A stretch of 48,540 nucleotides of DNA from Myxococcota bacterium. GTDB lineage: Bacteria; Myxococcota_A; UBA9160; UBA6930. The notes beneath the pieces are model-generated. The model saw nothing but the letters and a program-made list of their open reading frames with translations, was not told the DNA's origin and searched no databases. The translations under genes and the position numbers were made by a program. Location: positions 1-48,540 of the forward strand of contig JASJCN010000022.1 in NCBI GenBank assembly GCA_030065975.1, read 5' to 3'. This document shows, in pieces, positions 34,743 to 45,037 of this stretch; within the stretch, counting starts at the first letter, position 1, and every line of letters begins with the position of its first letter.

Positions 34743-35228
34743 CTAGCCCTTGGGCAGGATCACCGTGTCGATCACGTGGATGACGCCGTTGCTGGTCTCG
34801 ATGTCGGTCTGGACCACCTTGGCCCCGTCGACGGTCACGCCATCGGAGGCGTCGATCGAGACCGACTGGCCCTGGACGGTCTTGGCGCTGTCGAGGCCCA
34901 CGACGTCGGAGGCCATCACCTTGCCCGGCACCACGTGGTAGGTGAGCACGGCGGTGAGCTTCTCCTTGTCGGCCAGGAGCGCATCGAGGTCGGCCTTCGG
35001 GATCTTGGCGAAGGCCTCGTCCGTGGGCGCGAAGACGGTGAAGGGCCCGTCGCCCTTCAGGGTGTCGACCAGCTCGGCCGCCTTCACGGCCGCGACGAGC
35101 GTGTCGAAGCTGCCCGCCGCGACGGCGGTATCGACGATGTCGGCCTTCTTGGCGTGTCCGTGGTCGTCGGCCAGGGCGGGGGCCGCGAGGCCGACGGTCA
35201 GGAAGGCGAGGAACAGGATCCGGATCAT
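34743..35228 (-). CDS. Secreted fasciclin (FAS1) domain protein
   Basis: A 161-residue protein with signal peptide ([17 protein letters not shown]) and one complete FAS1 domain: [27 protein letters not shown] and the C-terminal [18 protein letters not shown]1 proteins are surface adhesion or matrix proteins; similar single-domain forms are common in bacteria. It lies 134 nt upstream of the DUF6487-like gene on the same strand. Confidence 0.92.
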   Translation of the reverse strand: MIRILFLAFLTVGLAAPALADDHGHAKKADIVDTAVAAGSFDTLVAAVKAAELVDTLKGDGPFTVFAPTDEAFAKIPKADLDALLADKEKLTAVLTYHVVPGKVMASDVVGLDSAKTVQGQSVSIDASDGVTVDGAKVVQTDIETSNGVIHVIDTVILPKG

Positions 35229-35314
35229 TGAGTGGGTCTCCAGGGCGCGTGAACGGGGTTTCGAGCCCGGGTCCGGATCGGATGCGGAGGCGGTCGAAAA
35301 ACCGCGAGCCGGGA

Positions 35315-38164
35315 TCAGGGCCGCAGGATCCCGGGGGGAAGCGGGTCCTGGCCCCAGCCGTCCTCACCCCGGGCCGGCCGCTCGCCCGTGAGATGCTCGA
35401 AGATCGCCATCGGGACGGACCCGTTCACGGCGCTGCGCATCGGGGCGACCCGATCGCGCCGCTCGAGGGGCCGACCCCAGAGCGCCACGAAGGCGTTCTT
35501 CTCATGGAACGACTCGCCGGCGTGGCGTCCGGGGACGATCGAGTTGTATCCGACCCCAGCGCGCGGGAAGAGGTTGATCGTGCCGGCACGGTCGGAGTCG
35601 TAGAGGTGGGCGAGCTGCACCACCGCGTCGGGCCGGGGGGTGTAGGAGGTGAGCCGCCGCCATTCGCCCGCATTGCACCAGCTCGCAGGGTCGGCGGGAT
35701 CCACGTCCATGCAGCGGGCCCGAAGCCGGGCGTGATCCGCGCGCTCGGCCTCGCCGAGGCGCTCGTACGGCGTCTCGACGGCCGTGTCGAGCAGGTCCAC
35801 TCCCTCGAACGCGTACCGGATCCGCTGTCCGCGGCGCTCGACGTGCCCCCGCCCCCGCACGCCACCGCGGGTGCCCACGACGAGGACGCTCCCGCCTTCG
35901 GGTGAGCACGCCTCCTCGCGCACCGCGAGATAGTCGAGGGAGTCGGCGAGGCGAGCGGCCGTCTCCTCGATGACGTCGATGGCGGGCGCGTCGGGCCGTG
36001 CGAGCGGGCGTACCGCGCGCAGCTCGTGGGCGACGGGCTGGCGCGTGAAGCCCTCGTCCTGGTCGACGAACAGGTCGAACATCAGGTTCCCCCCCGCGGT
36101 CGAGGCCACCACGACGTCGATGCCCTTCATCGTCGGCGGGTCGAAGGGATTCGTGAGCTTCGGGCCCTCGCCCTCGTCCGACGAGATCTTCACGACGCGA
36201 AAGTCGACGCCCTCCTCGCGCAGGGCGTCGAAGATCTCCGCCTCCGGGTCGACCAGGTGAAAGACCGGGCCGAGCCCGTGGTCTCCCGACATGCCGAAGA
36301 CGGTCCGTTCCATGACGCCGGCTGTCGCGTAGGCCGCCTGCACCCGTCCCAGCCAGTAGTCGAGCCGGTTGAGCTCGCCCGTGGGCGCCAGGATCGCGTC
36401 GGCGAAGGGCCCCTCGAAGTGGGCGAAGTGGTCGGGCCAGGGGTTGTAGTAGGTGAGCAGCTCGGGGATCGTGCGCTGCTCGAGCTCCGCGATCTCGGCG
36501 ATCCACTGGCGGGCGAGCGCGCGGTCCTGGTCGTCGGCGAGGCGCTGCCAGAAGCGCCACCACGGGCGGCTCGCGCCGAGGAAGCGCCGCTTCTCCTGCA
36601 AGCGCTCGCGCAGCTCGCGCAGGCGCAGCTCGGTCTCGGCGCGGCGCTCGAGCTCGGCCGCACACAGGCGGTCGCCGATGTCGCGAAGCTTCTCGCCGAG
36701 CCCCAGGTTGAACAGCGCGTCGATCCCGTAGTGGGCAGCCTCTTCGTACTGGGCAGTGCAGCTCATGCTCCCGAGCTGGGGCAGCCGGTCGAAGAGCGTG
36801 CGCATGCCGGCCTGCTTCGTCAGCGAGACGAGATCGACGGCGTCGCTCCCGAAGAAGTAGTAGGCGCGCCCGCGCTGCTCGCCCTGCCTCGTGAAGCCCC
36901 GCTCCACGAAGTGGAAGTTCGGCAGGCCGGTTCCACCCGAGCCGGCCACGGGCGCTCCGGTGAGCGCGATCGGGATGTTGCGCACGCTGATCGTCGGCGT
37001 CGTCGCGACGCCGACCGGCACCCAGTGCGCGTGGACGTTCCGGCGCAGGCCGCGGAAGAAGGGCAGGTAGGCGGGGTGGCGGAAGCCTTCGCCGGCCATG
37101 GACCGAAGGAAGTCGATCCGTTGCGCCGGAGCCGCGCGAAGCGAACGAGCCGCGGGCGCCTCGCCCCCGGCCCGGGAATGCTCGGCGCGGACCTCGCTCA
37201 GGAAGACGGAGTCGGCGGAGCCGTCCGAAAGCGCCGCCAGCAGGGCGCCCTGGAGCCCGTCCACGACGACCACCACCCCGTGAGGCCGGGTCTGCGCGCG
37301 CTCCAGCCAGGCCCAGAGGTCTCCTCCCCCGGGCCGCTCGAGCTCGGCCAGCAAGAAGCCCCGCAGCTGGCGGGCGCGGAACGCCCGCGCCGCGAAGAAG
37401 CGGTAGTTGCGACACACGGTCTGGTCGATGAACTGGATGAGGGCCGCGGTGGCGGCCTCGAGCCGCGCGGGATCCTCCAGCAGTCCGCCGAGCGCGCCAC
37501 CGATCTCGGACTCCGTCCCGAGCCGCTCGCGCAGCAGCTCGAGCAGCGCGCGAACCGAGGGCGTGGCGGCGCGGGTCGCCGGACGCAAGCCGCCCTCGAG
37601 GGTCCGCGCCTCGCAGGCGAGTCGCTCCTCGACGTGCTCGGCAAAGGCCTGCTCGCGCAGATACAGCACGTCGTAGAAGGCGACGAGCTGTCGCACGAGC
37701 TCCGGCTCGAGTGCGGGCATCCCTTCTCCGGAGTCGCCCGCCTCGCCGGGCTCCCAGCGGAAGAGCGCGTGCTCCATGCCGGGGATCGCGTCTCCCGGCC
37801 CGAAGGCCGCCCGCACGTGGTCGTCGAAGGTCTCGGCGCTCGGGCCCTCGGGCGGCTGGTAGACGTCGCGCAGGAACAGCAGGAAGGGCACCAGCTCGTC
37901 GACGAAGTCGTCGGCGTCGAGGCGCGCCCGGACCCGCTGCTCGAGCTCGGGAGGCAGGTCGAGCTCCCGCACGAATCCATCGAGCTTGCTGCGCGCGTAC
38001 AACGAGACGGCGAGCTCCACCGGGACGCGCTTCAGCCACTCGCCCGCGTCGTAGATCTGGGAGAGCCGCAGCTCGACCGCGCTCTGGATGGGGCGGGTCG
38101 CGTCGCCGCAGCCGAGCGTCGCGAGGCAGACGACGGGCAGGACCCAGCGGCAGAGGCCAACCAT
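35315..38164 (-). CDS. Large lipoprotein of the alkaline phosphatase/phosphodiesterase superfamily
   Basis: A 949-residue protein with a lipoprotein signal ([12 protein letters not shown], lipobox Cys19). The middle and C-terminal parts show alkaline-phosphatase-superfamily features: [11 protein letters not shown] after a beta strand (first metal Asp), a [16 protein letters not shown] stretch near the likely nucleophile, WPDHFAHF and [11 protein letters not shown] metal ligands. The N-terminal ~300 residues are helical and unrecognised. It may hydrolyse phosphate or sulfate esters at the outer or inner membrane surface. Nucleophile assignment is uncertain. It lies 55 nt downstream of a PlsC-type acyltransferase gene. 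Confidence 0.7.
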   Translation of the reverse strand: MVGLCRWVLPVVCLATLGCGDATRPIQSAVELRLSQIYDAGEWLKRVPVELAVSLYARSKLDGFVRELDLPPELEQRVRARLDADDFVDELVPFLLFLRDVYQPPEGPSAETFDDHVRAAFGPGDAIPGMEHALFRWEPGEAGDSGEGMPALEPELVRQLVAFYDVLYLREQAFAEHVEERLACEARTLEGGLRPATRAATPSVRALLELLRERLGTESEIGGALGGLLEDPARLEAATAALIQFIDQTVCRNYRFFAARAFRARQLRGFLLAELERPGGGDLWAWLERAQTRPHGVVVVVDGLQGALLAALSDGSADSVFLSEVRAEHSRAGGEAPAARSLRAAPAQRIDFLRSMAGEGFRHPAYLPFFRGLRRNVHAHWVPVGVATTPTISVRNIPIALTGAPVAGSGGTGLPNFHFVERGFTRQGEQRGRAYYFFGSDAVDLVSLTKQAGMRTLFDRLPQLGSMSCTAQYEEAAHYGIDALFNLGLGEKLRDIGDRLCAAELERRAETELRLRELRERLQEKRRFLGASRPWWRFWQRLADDQDRALARQWIAEIAELEQRTIPELLTYYNPWPDHFAHFEGPFADAILAPTGELNRLDYWLGRVQAAYATAGVMERTVFGMSGDHGLGPVFHLVDPEAEIFDALREEGVDFRVVKISSDEGEGPKLTNPFDPPTMKGIDVVVASTAGGNLMFDLFVDQDEGFTRQPVAHELRAVRPLARPDAPAIDVIEETAARLADSLDYLAVREEACSPEGGSVLVVGTRGGVRGRGHVERRGQRIRYAFEGVDLLDTAVETPYERLGEAERADHARLRARCMDVDPADPASWCNAGEWRRLTSYTPRPDAVVQLAHLYDSDRAGTINLFPRAGVGYNSIVPGRHAGESFHEKNAFVALWGRPLERRDRVAPMRSAVNGSVPMAIFEHLTGERPARGEDGWGQDPLPPGILRP

Positions 38165-38218
38165 CGCGACACACCCTAGCGGACACGCACCCGGCGGAGA
38201 GCGCCGACGCGCTCGAGG

Positions 38219-39073
38219 TCAGCCGAGCTTCGAGGCCAGACGGCGCAGCGCCCGCTGGACCGGGTAACGCTCGGGATCGGCATCCCGAACCTCGGACAGC
38301 CGGGCGATCCCCGCCTGGATGGCCGTCTGCACCTCGCCGCGCAGCGCGAAGCACGCGGCGCGGTCCTGGTGGAGCCCCGCGAAGCGCGTGGTGTCGATGG
38401 GTGCCGAGAAGTCGAAGTACTGCCGCTGGAGCCGCGGAAGGCCCGCCGGGCCGGTGCCCCGAGCCAGGGGCGGGATGATCTCGCCGTGACGGAACCAGGG
38501 CTGATCGGAGATCCCGAGTGCATCGGCCAGCTTGCCCAGAGGAGAGTGGAGGATCTCGTCCGCGTCGAGAAGGATCTCGAACATGTCCTCGACGCCCACC
38601 GATGCGAAGGGGACGATGGGCACGCCGTGCTCGATGGCGAGGCTGGCGAAGCCGATGCGCTCCTTCCAGACGAGCTTGTACTTCTCGCCCTTGTGCTTCA
38701 TCACCTCGCGTCCACCGCCCGGGAACACCAGCACCGCCTCTCCGTCGGCGAAGAGCCGGCGGCAGTTGTCGCGGGTTCCGCGCACGGCGCCGATTCGCGT
38801 CAGCAGCTCGCGCCAGACGGGCAGCTCGAAGTGGTTGTGATCGCCGAGCCCCCGGACCACGCGCCCGGTCTGCTCGTAGATCTCGAGACCCAGCATCGGG
38901 ATGTCGATCAGCCCGTAGATGGTGTGGTTGCCCGCGAGCAGGACCGCGCCCTCGCGAGGCACGTGCTCGAGCCCGAACGAGACCGGGCTCAAGAGCCGCT
39001 TGAAGGGAGCCAGCGCCCGGTCGAGATCGGCGATGAGCTCGGGATGGAAGCCGGTGTCGTCTGCCTGGGTCAT
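38219..39073 (-). CDS. PlsC/LPLAT-type 1-acylglycerol-3-phosphate acyltransferase family protein
   Basis: A 284-residue acyltransferase. The block AGNHTIYGLIDIPM is the family's catalytic HX4D motif in a variant seen in the diacylglycerol-acyltransferase-like branch, and FPGGGREVMKHKGEKY is the acceptor-binding block. It would acylate a lysophospholipid or related lipid at the membrane. ATG at 39073. Upstream of and co-directional with the phosphatase-superfamily lipoprotein. Confidence 0.82.
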   Translation of the reverse strand: MTQADDTGFHPELIADLDRALAPFKRLLSPVSFGLEHVPREGAVLLAGNHTIYGLIDIPMLGLEIYEQTGRVVRGLGDHNHFELPVWRELLTRIGAVRGTRDNCRRLFADGEAVLVFPGGGREVMKHKGEKYKLVWKERIGFASLAIEHGVPIVPFASVGVEDMFEILLDADEILHSPLGKLADALGISDQPWFRHGEIIPPLARGTGPAGLPRLQRQYFDFSAPIDTTRFAGLHQDRAACFALRGEVQTAIQAGIARLSEVRDADPERYPVQRALRRLASKLG

Positions 39074-39221
39074 CGCGAGCCTCGGTGGAGGGACGCCCCG
39101 CTGCGATCGGGGCGACCGGGGCGCCCGGGGCACCACCGGCGATTCTACAGCAGCTCGAGGCGGCGGATCCCGCGAGAAGCGGATGCACGCGGCCCCGCGT
39201 TCCAGGCGGCGGCCGTGGGAC

Positions 39222-39911
39222 TCACCCCGGCCCGCGAACCGCGCGTCGGATGCCCGACTGAAGCTGCCGCGCCCATCTCGAGATGGGGCTCGGGCGTCCA
39301 TCGGCTCCGAGCCAGCCGCGGTAGGGCCCATGGAGCAGGACCAGCAGCAGGGCTCCGAAGAGAGGGGCGAAGGGATCGAATCCCAGGTAGCCCCCGTGCA
39401 GGAGGATGAAGACCGGCGCGTTGACGACGCAGAGCCAGCCCAGCAGCACCCCCAGGTCCCAGCCCCGCCTCGGGTCGCGTCGCACGGTTCCCCCAGCCGA
39501 CAGGATCGCCAGGGCCATGAAGACCCACCCGAAGAGGACCCCGTGGACCACCTCCCCTGCCACGCGGCCGTTGTGGTAGTGGCCCGGCATGGTGCAACGC
39601 ACGACGCTCACGAGTCCATAGAGAAAGGCGAGCAGGTACTGGACGAGCGCCAGGCCGCGCAGGCCGAGGGGGATGCCCGGATCGAGCAGCCAATGGCGAG
39701 GCGCCCGGGGCTCTGCGCCGCGCCGCAGGAGCCACACCAGCAGCCACACTCCGATCCACACCGCAGCGAACGCCGCGAGTAGCAGCAGGGCGAGGGCGCG
39801 CATGCCTTCCAGACCACCCGACAACCCGGCCGCCTGGGCGGGTGTGGCCACGAGGGCCACTGCAGCGGCAAGAAGCCCGAGCGGCCCCGAATGGCTCGTT
39901 CCTCTGGTCAC
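39222..39911 (-). CDS. Polytopic membrane protein of unknown function
   Basis: A 229-residue protein with an N-terminal signal-like span (LGLLAAAVALVATPAQA) and about five further hydrophobic helices (ALALLLLAAFAAVWIGVWLL; LVQYLLAFLYGLVSVV; GVLFGWVFMALAILSAGG; others). No motif is recognised. It lies upstream of the acyltransferase on the same strand, 148 nt away. Confidence 0.6.
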   Translation of the reverse strand: MTRGTSHSGPLGLLAAAVALVATPAQAAGLSGGLEGMRALALLLLAAFAAVWIGVWLLVWLLRRGAEPRAPRHWLLDPGIPLGLRGLALVQYLLAFLYGLVSVVRCTMPGHYHNGRVAGEVVHGVLFGWVFMALAILSAGGTVRRDPRRGWDLGVLLGWLCVVNAPVFILLHGGYLGFDPFAPLFGALLLVLLHGPYRGWLGADGRPSPISRWARQLQSGIRRAVRGPG

Positions 39912-40035
39912 GCGCTCTCGCCCTCCCCGGGTCTCATCGGCAAGCGCTCGTGGGAGATGAGAAGACGGCCCGCCCGCCGCACGCTGCGAAACGGGACGTG
40001 GCTCTGCTAAATCGTGCCGCAGAGGAGGGTCGATC

Positions 40036-40764
40036 GTGGTCGAGGAGCGGACGCTGGACCTGGATGTGGGGGCCGAGACCGGGAAGCAGGGGAAGAAGCC
40101 CTACACACGGGTGATGGTGGCGAGCGCCTACGGCTTCACGCGGGATGGAGGGGGACCCACCTTGATGCCGCCCTGCTCGAGCGTCGCCGACTTCGACCGC
40201 GAGATCGATCGGCTCGAGGGAGAGCTCGTCGAGCTCCGCGAGCGGGGACGCGCGGAGCTCGAGGGCCGGCCGCCCGAGCTCGCGGAGCCCGCTGCGGGCA
40301 CGCCCGCGACCTCCGAGCCCGCGGCGCGACTCGACACGGACCTGCGCGTCGGGGACGTCATGACCCGCGACGTCAAGACCCTGGGCCGCAACGATCGCCT
40401 GTCGCTCGCCGACGAGCTGATGAAGATGGGGCGCTTCCGACACGTCGTGGTGCTCGACGAGGACGACGAGGTCGCCGGCGTAGTGAGCCAGCGCGACATC
40501 TTCTACGGCGCCCTCGCCTGGAGCCTGGGGCAGGGGCGCACGGCCCACGAGCGCACCCTCGAGTCCACCGCGGTCAAGGACGTGATGCGCACCGACGTGG
40601 TCAGCATCGGGCCGGAGGCCCCGCTCCCGGGGGCCGCCGCCGTGATGATGGAGCACAAGCTCGGCTGCCTGCCGGTCCTCGAGGGCTCGCGTCTCGTTGG
40701 GATCCTGACCGAGGGCGACTTCCTCGCGCTGCTCACCGGCAAGCGGCGACCCGAATCGGATTGA
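40036..40764 (+). CDS. Tandem CBS-domain protein
   Basis: A 242-residue soluble protein. After a ~95-residue acidic N-terminus with a short coiled coil (DFDREIDRLEGELVELRERG), a CBS pair follows: VGDVMTRDVKTLGRNDRL and VKDVMRTDVVSIGPEAPL, each ending in an RHVVVLDEDDEVAGVVSQRD or LPVLEGSRLVGILTEGD strand-helix. CBS pairs bind adenosyl ligands and sense energy state. No enzyme domain is attached, so it is probably a regulatory partner. GTG at 40036 with GAGGAGGG upstream. Confidence 0.88.
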   Translation: MVEERTLDLDVGAETGKQGKKPYTRVMVASAYGFTRDGGGPTLMPPCSSVADFDREIDRLEGELVELRERGRAELEGRPPELAEPAAGTPATSEPAARLDTDLRVGDVMTRDVKTLGRNDRLSLADELMKMGRFRHVVVLDEDDEVAGVVSQRDIFYGALAWSLGQGRTAHERTLESTAVKDVMRTDVVSIGPEAPLPGAAAVMMEHKLGCLPVLEGSRLVGILTEGDFLALLTGKRRPESD

Positions 40765-40775
40765 CCCCCGCGCCG

Positions 40776-41213
40776 CTACCAGGGGGTGCAGTCGAAGCCG
40801 ATGAAGGTCTTTTCGTTGCGGGGGCTGCACCAGAAGCCGCGCGGCGAGGGCTTTCGGATGCGTACGAGGCGATAGCCCGCCGGCTTGGCCAGGTAGCTCA
40901 GGTCGAAGGGGTTCCCCATCGCCACGCCGTAGTCGCAATGGAGCTGTCCGCTCTGGCCCGACGCCTTCAACAGCGGCAGGTTCGCGAACAGGTAGCCGTA
41001 GGGCTGGGTCTCCTGGCTCCACCCGGACGGCGCCTCCCAGTCCTGCAGCGGCAAGGTGTAGAGCTCGCTCGTCACGTGGTGGGGGCAGGCCATGGAGAAG
41101 GGCTGGGGCGGTGCCGCAATGGCCGGCCCCGTCGCGAGCGCGATGCCCACGCCGAGCAGCCAGGCGGCGGCCTTCCGGCTCTTCCATCGAAGGATGGTCC
41201 GGTTCCGATGCAT
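40776..41213 (-). CDS. Secreted protein of unknown function
   Basis: A 145-residue protein with a signal peptide (AAAWLLGVGIALATGPAIA) and four cysteines (MACPHH, LHCDYG, FWCSPR, FDCTPW) likely forming two disulfides. A tryptophan- and proline-rich beta domain follows. No family recognised. It converges on the CBS gene with an 11-nt gap. Confidence 0.6.
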   Translation of the reverse strand: MHRNRTILRWKSRKAAAWLLGVGIALATGPAIAAPPQPFSMACPHHVTSELYTLPLQDWEAPSGWSQETQPYGYLFANLPLLKASGQSGQLHCDYGVAMGNPFDLSYLAKPAGYRLVRIRKPSPRGFWCSPRNEKTFIGFDCTPW

Positions 41214-41281
41214 GCCGAGATCCTCCTCGGCTGCATGGATAGGTCCTCCGGGCGACGCGCGGTGTCACCACGAAAGGGGAC

Positions 41282-41373
41282 TCAGGCGCGACGGGCTCCG
41301 CGCGCAGCCAGGCAAACGAGTCCCGCGAGGGCCGGGTGGCGCGGATGTGGCGGTTCCGGCTTCCGCAGCCCCT
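41282..41373 (-). pseudogene. Possible PEP-CTERM tail remnant
   Basis: In the 160-nt gap after the DUF2855 gene, one minus frame reads PEPPHPRHPALAGLVCLAARG with terminal arginines before TGA. This resembles the end of a PEP-CTERM protein, but the frame upstream overlaps the DUF2855 gene and no exported protein precedes it. It may be a decayed gene end or chance. Confidence 0.2.
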
Positions 41374-42474
41374 TCAGGCGCCGGGCTCCCACAGCGACAG
41401 GACGTGGCCGTGTCGGGGCTCGGTGCGGCCGGCCAGGGTGTCGTCGTAGACCCGCGCGACCGCAGCGCGGCCGGCTTCGCGCCGCACCTCGAGCCAGCTC
41501 TCGCTGAAGCTCCGGAACCCGCTCCAGGCGTCCGCGATGCGGCGCTGCAGCTCCTTCGGGCCCCACTCGGCCGAGCGCTTCTGGATCTGGGCGGGCGCGA
41601 AGAAGAATTCCGGATTCGGGCCGGGCAGGCCTTCGTCGTCGCCGGACTGCGTGGCCTCCCAGTGGGTGCCGCCGATCGAGCAGGAGTGCTTCAGCTGGCT
41701 CCCGAAGTGCTCGTGCACGGCGCGTCGCACGGCGGGGTTTCCCGCCATGTCGGCGAACACCACCGGGCCCGAGGCGTCGAGGTCGCCCACCTCGTCGTAG
41801 GTTCGCACCTCGTCGTAGCAGCCGAGGGAACGCACGAAGCCCTCATTGCGTGCCGACGTGAGACCGACCGCGCGCGCGCGTCCGCCGGTCGAGACGCAGT
41901 GGCCGAGGGCGATGGACGTCTTGCTGGAGGCGCTGGAGATCACGACCGCCTGCTCACCGAAGCCGCGATCGCCGATGAAGTCGTCGGCGAGGAACGACGT
42001 CATGAACAGGCCGCGCATCAGCATCAGCGCGTCTTCGTGCTCGGGCTGGTGGAGGGCATCGCCCTCGGTGGGGCTGTAGGTGTTGTAGGTCGGCGCGATG
42101 CCCTCGCGGTGGGCGGCGGCGTCCACGATCCCGCTCTCCTCGACCGAGCCCGGCCGGATCACGAGGTAGCGCGACATCGGGTAGAAGCCGAAGCAGCGGG
42201 TGCCGACGGCCACGTCGGCGTGGCGGGACTCGACGACGTCGGCGTATCCCATGACGGGCAGACGTCCCCAGCCGGCCGGTGCGGGGAAGAAGCGCCAGTA
42301 GCCGATCATGTCGCCCACCACCGCGTAGGTGATGTTGTTCGCCGTGAAGGCGAAGCGATCGACCCGGAAGAGCACCTGGCCCTCGCGGATCTCGGGCGCC
42401 TCGGCTTCGTCGAAGCGGTGCTGCTTCCAGTCGCTGCGGTTCACCAGGAAGTCGAGTCCGTCGGGATGGGCCAT
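41374..42474 (-). CDS. DUF2855-family protein (medium-chain dehydrogenase-like)
   Basis: A 366-residue protein. VLFRVDRFAFTANNITYAVVGD and GYADVVESRHADVAVGTRCFGFYPM match DUF2855, a family distantly like the MDR/zinc alcohol dehydrogenase fold. AVVISSASSKTSIALGH occupies the nucleotide-binding position. Biochemical activity is not established for the family; oxidoreductase is a guess. Divergent from the sulfatase gene with a 90-nt shared promoter region. ATG at 42474. Confidence 0.85.
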   Translation of the reverse strand: MAHPDGLDFLVNRSDWKQHRFDEAEAPEIREGQVLFRVDRFAFTANNITYAVVGDMIGYWRFFPAPAGWGRLPVMGYADVVESRHADVAVGTRCFGFYPMSRYLVIRPGSVEESGIVDAAAHREGIAPTYNTYSPTEGDALHQPEHEDALMLMRGLFMTSFLADDFIGDRGFGEQAVVISSASSKTSIALGHCVSTGGRARAVGLTSARNEGFVRSLGCYDEVRTYDEVGDLDASGPVVFADMAGNPAVRRAVHEHFGSQLKHSCSIGGTHWEATQSGDDEGLPGPNPEFFFAPAQIQKRSAEWGPKELQRRIADAWSGFRSFSESWLEVRREAGRAAVARVYDDTLAGRTEPRHGHVLSLWEPGA

Positions 42475-42507
42475 GAGGTCTCCTGGTCGGGATGCGAGAC
42501 AGCGAGG

Positions 42508-42537
42508 TTGATTTCGACACAGGCTATGCCAATTTAT
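42508..42537 (+). promoter_or_regulatory. Weak sigma70-like promoter for the sulfatase
   Basis: TTGATT (42508-42513) is followed after 17-18 nt by an AT-rich AATTTAT (42531-42537), in the only AT-rich patch of the divergent spacer. The -10 match to TATAAT is poor, so this is a tentative call. Confidence 0.3.
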
Positions 42538-42564
42538 CGCGACCGCAACGCCGGAGGGAAGCCC

Positions 42565-44223
42565 ATGAACGGGACCCGTGTCGGAGCCATCGTCGCCACC
42601 CTGTGCGTGCTGGGCGGCCTCGCCTACGTCTATCGCGCGGAGATCGTCCTCTCGCTGGCCTCCGTCGCGATGGACCGGCGCCTGGACATCGGCCCCACTC
42701 GGGAGGTGCCCTGGTCGACCGGGCCGGATCCGCGCGGCCGCGCCGAGGGCGAGCGCCCTCCGAACGTCGTGCTGATCCTGGCCGACGACCTCGGCTGGAA
42801 CGACCTGACCTTCGCCGGCGGCGGAGTCGCCGGCGGCAGCGTCCCCACCCCGAACATCGACTCGATCGCGGCCGAGGGAGCGACGTTCACGAACGGCTAC
42901 GCGGCCAACGGGACCTGCGCACCGTCGCGCGCCGCCCTCATGTCCGGCCGCTACGGGACGCGCTTCGGCTTCGAGTTCACGCCGACACCGCCGGGCATGA
43001 TGCAGCTGATTCCCATCGTGGCGGGAACCACCGGGGGCCGGCTGCGCGAGTCGCTGCCCGCCGAGGATGCCGAGCCCGTCCCCTACGAGGAGATGGGCAT
43101 GCCCGCCTCGGAGATCAGCCTGGCCGAGCTGCTCGCCGAAGAGGACTACCACTCGGTGCACATCGGCAAGTGGCACCTCGGGACGGCGAACGGCATGGCG
43201 CCGCACGATCAGGGCTTCGACGAGAGCCTGCTCATGGCGAGCGGCCTCTACCAGACCGAGGACCACCCGGACGTCGTCAATGCCAAGGTGGAGTTCGATC
43301 CGATCGACCGCTTCCTCTGGGCCGCGATGCGCTTCGCGGCGTCCTTCAACGGCGGGCCCCTCTTTCAGCCCGGCGGCTACCTCACCGACTGGTACACCGA
43401 GCAGGCCGTCCAGGTGATCGACGCGAACCGGGAGCGCCCGTTCTTTCTCTACCTCGCCCACTGGGCGCCCCACACCCCGCTCCAGGCGACGCGCGAGGAC
43501 TACGAGGCGCTGTCGCACATCGAGCTGCACCGGGAGCGCGTCTACGCCGCGATGATCCGCAGCCTCGACCGCGGCGTCGGCGAAGTGCTGCGCGCGCTCG
43601 AGCGCAATGGCCTCACGGAGAACACGATCGTCCTGTTCACCTCCGACAACGGAGGCGCGGGCTACATCGGCCTGCCCGACGTGAATCACCCGTTCCGGGG
43701 CTGGAAGATCACGTTCTTCGAAGGCGGAGTCCACGTCCCCTACTTCGTGAAGTGGCCGTCCCGGATCCCGGCCGGCACGAAGGTCGACGCGCCGGTGCAC
43801 CACTTCGACATGTACGCCACGGCAGCCGCTGCGGCCGGCGCTCCGCTTCCCGACGACCGGAAGATCGACGGCGTCGATCTCGTCCCCTTCATCCGGGGCG
43901 AAGCGGAGGGGGTGCCTCACGACGCCCTCTTCTGGCGAAGCGGCGCGTCGCGCTCCGCCCTCGTCGGCGGCTGGAAGCTCAACGTGAGCGACCCGCCCGG
44001 GCGCACCTGGCTGATCGACCTCGAGAACGACCCCACCGAGCAGCGCGACCTCTCCGCCGAGCGGCCCGAGAAGCTCGCGGAGCTGATGGCCGCCCTCGCC
44101 GCTCACGACGCCGAGCAGGCGGCTCCCGCCTGGCCGAGCCAGGCCACGTTCCCGGTCAACATCGACAAGGACCTGAGCCGGCCCGATGCGCCGGACGACG
44201 AGTACATCTACTGGTCGAACTAG
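42565..44223 (+). CDS. Cysteine-type sulfatase, membrane-anchored or exported
   Basis: A 552-residue alkaline-phosphatase-superfamily sulfatase. Cys118-Ala-Pro-Ser-Arg is the site converted to formylglycine by the anaerobic or aerobic maturase; Asp74-Asp75 and the FTSDNGG motif are metal ligands, and HIGKWHLG is the usual active-site block. An N-terminal hydrophobic segment (VGAIVATLCVLGGLAYVY) anchors or exports it. Substrate unknown; arylsulfatases and glycan or sterol sulfatases share this form, and given the nearby side-chain operon a sterol sulfate is possible but unproven. GGAGGGAA precedes the ATG. No sulfatase-maturating enzyme is in the window. Confidence 0.9.
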   Translation: MNGTRVGAIVATLCVLGGLAYVYRAEIVLSLASVAMDRRLDIGPTREVPWSTGPDPRGRAEGERPPNVVLILADDLGWNDLTFAGGGVAGGSVPTPNIDSIAAEGATFTNGYAANGTCAPSRAALMSGRYGTRFGFEFTPTPPGMMQLIPIVAGTTGGRLRESLPAEDAEPVPYEEMGMPASEISLAELLAEEDYHSVHIGKWHLGTANGMAPHDQGFDESLLMASGLYQTEDHPDVVNAKVEFDPIDRFLWAAMRFAASFNGGPLFQPGGYLTDWYTEQAVQVIDANRERPFFLYLAHWAPHTPLQATREDYEALSHIELHRERVYAAMIRSLDRGVGEVLRALERNGLTENTIVLFTSDNGGAGYIGLPDVNHPFRGWKITFFEGGVHVPYFVKWPSRIPAGTKVDAPVHHFDMYATAAAAAGAPLPDDRKIDGVDLVPFIRGEAEGVPHDALFWRSGASRSALVGGWKLNVSDPPGRTWLIDLENDPTEQRDLSAERPEKLAELMAALAAHDAEQAAPAWPSQATFPVNIDKDLSRPDAPDDEYIYWSN

Positions 44224-44242
44224 GCCGGAGTGGGCTCGGCAG

Positions 44243-44268
44243 TCCGGGGCGCAGGGTCGGCGCCCGGA
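44243..44268. terminator. GC-rich hairpin between convergent genes
   Basis: TCCGGG(G)CGC pairs with GCGCCCGGA across a 7-nt loop, with one bulged G. It lies in the 64-nt gap between the convergent sulfatase and GATase-like genes. It lacks a U-run. Confidence 0.35.
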
Positions 44269-44287
44269 GCCGGGTGGCTTGCTCGAG

Positions 44288-45037
44288 CTAGCGACCGGCC
44301 TCGCCGAGCAGGATGCGGTCGACGAACTTCGTGACGAGGTGGTTCGACTCCGGCGTCTCGCGCGCGGCGTCGAGCACCCGCTTCAGGTGGGCGTCGTCCT
44401 CCGTGTAGGCGTCCTTGAAGTGGGTGAGCCGCTCGATCAGCGTATCGCGGTCCACCTCGGGGTGGAACTGGAACGCCCAGAACGGCTCGTCGGCGACGCG
44501 GAACACGTGACAGCACGCGTCCGTGTTCGCGAGCTCGACGCAGCCTGAGGGCACCTCCAGGGAGCGCTCGCGGTGCACCGATACGGCCAGGAAGCCGTCC
44601 GGTGCATCGTGCAGGATCGGATCGCTCCTCGCTGCTTCGGTGAGGCGGATCGGAATCGTCCCCATCTCGAAGTCGCGCTCGTCTCGCTGCAGTCGGCCTC
44701 CGAACGCGACGACGGCAAGCTGGAAGCCGAAGCACGACGCGAAGACCGGCTGCCCCGCGTCCCGGGCGTGGCGGATCAGCTCGAAGGCGGCCGGGACGAA
44801 GTCGTAGACCTCGGGCTCGAGGACGCTGGCCTCGCTCGCGCCCCCCACGAAGAGGGCGTCGTAGCCATCTGCCGCGCTGGCGGGAAAGCGCCGCTCGTCG
44901 AACGCGTTCAGCACGTCGATCTGCCCGGGCTCGAGGCCCGCCTGGCGAGCGAAGCTCAGGTGCTCCTCGCGCCGGACCTTCGGCGCATCCCGGATCTGGA
45001 GCAGGAGGACCCGAAGGGCGGAGCGTGACCTGCTCAC
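44288..45037 (-). CDS. Class I glutamine amidotransferase-like protein
   Basis: A 249-residue GATase1 protein with the triad Cys102 (SCFGFQLAV), His192 and Glu194 (FQFHPEVD). No synthetase domain follows, so it resembles stand-alone GMP synthase-like amidotransferases (e.g. gamma-glutamyl-metabolite hydrolases). The substrate is unknown. GTG at 45037 gives the natural first strand ALRVLLLQIRD; the longer ORF of the track adds non-homologous sequence. Divergent from the cytidylate-kinase-like gene. Confidence 0.82.
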   Translation of the reverse strand: MSRSRSALRVLLLQIRDAPKVRREEHLSFARQAGLEPGQIDVLNAFDERRFPASAADGYDALFVGGASEASVLEPEVYDFVPAAFELIRHARDAGQPVFASCFGFQLAVVAFGGRLQRDERDFEMGTIPIRLTEAARSDPILHDAPDGFLAVSVHRERSLEVPSGCVELANTDACCHVFRVADEPFWAFQFHPEVDRDTLIERLTHFKDAYTEDDAHLKRVLDAARETPESNHLVTKFVDRILLGEAGR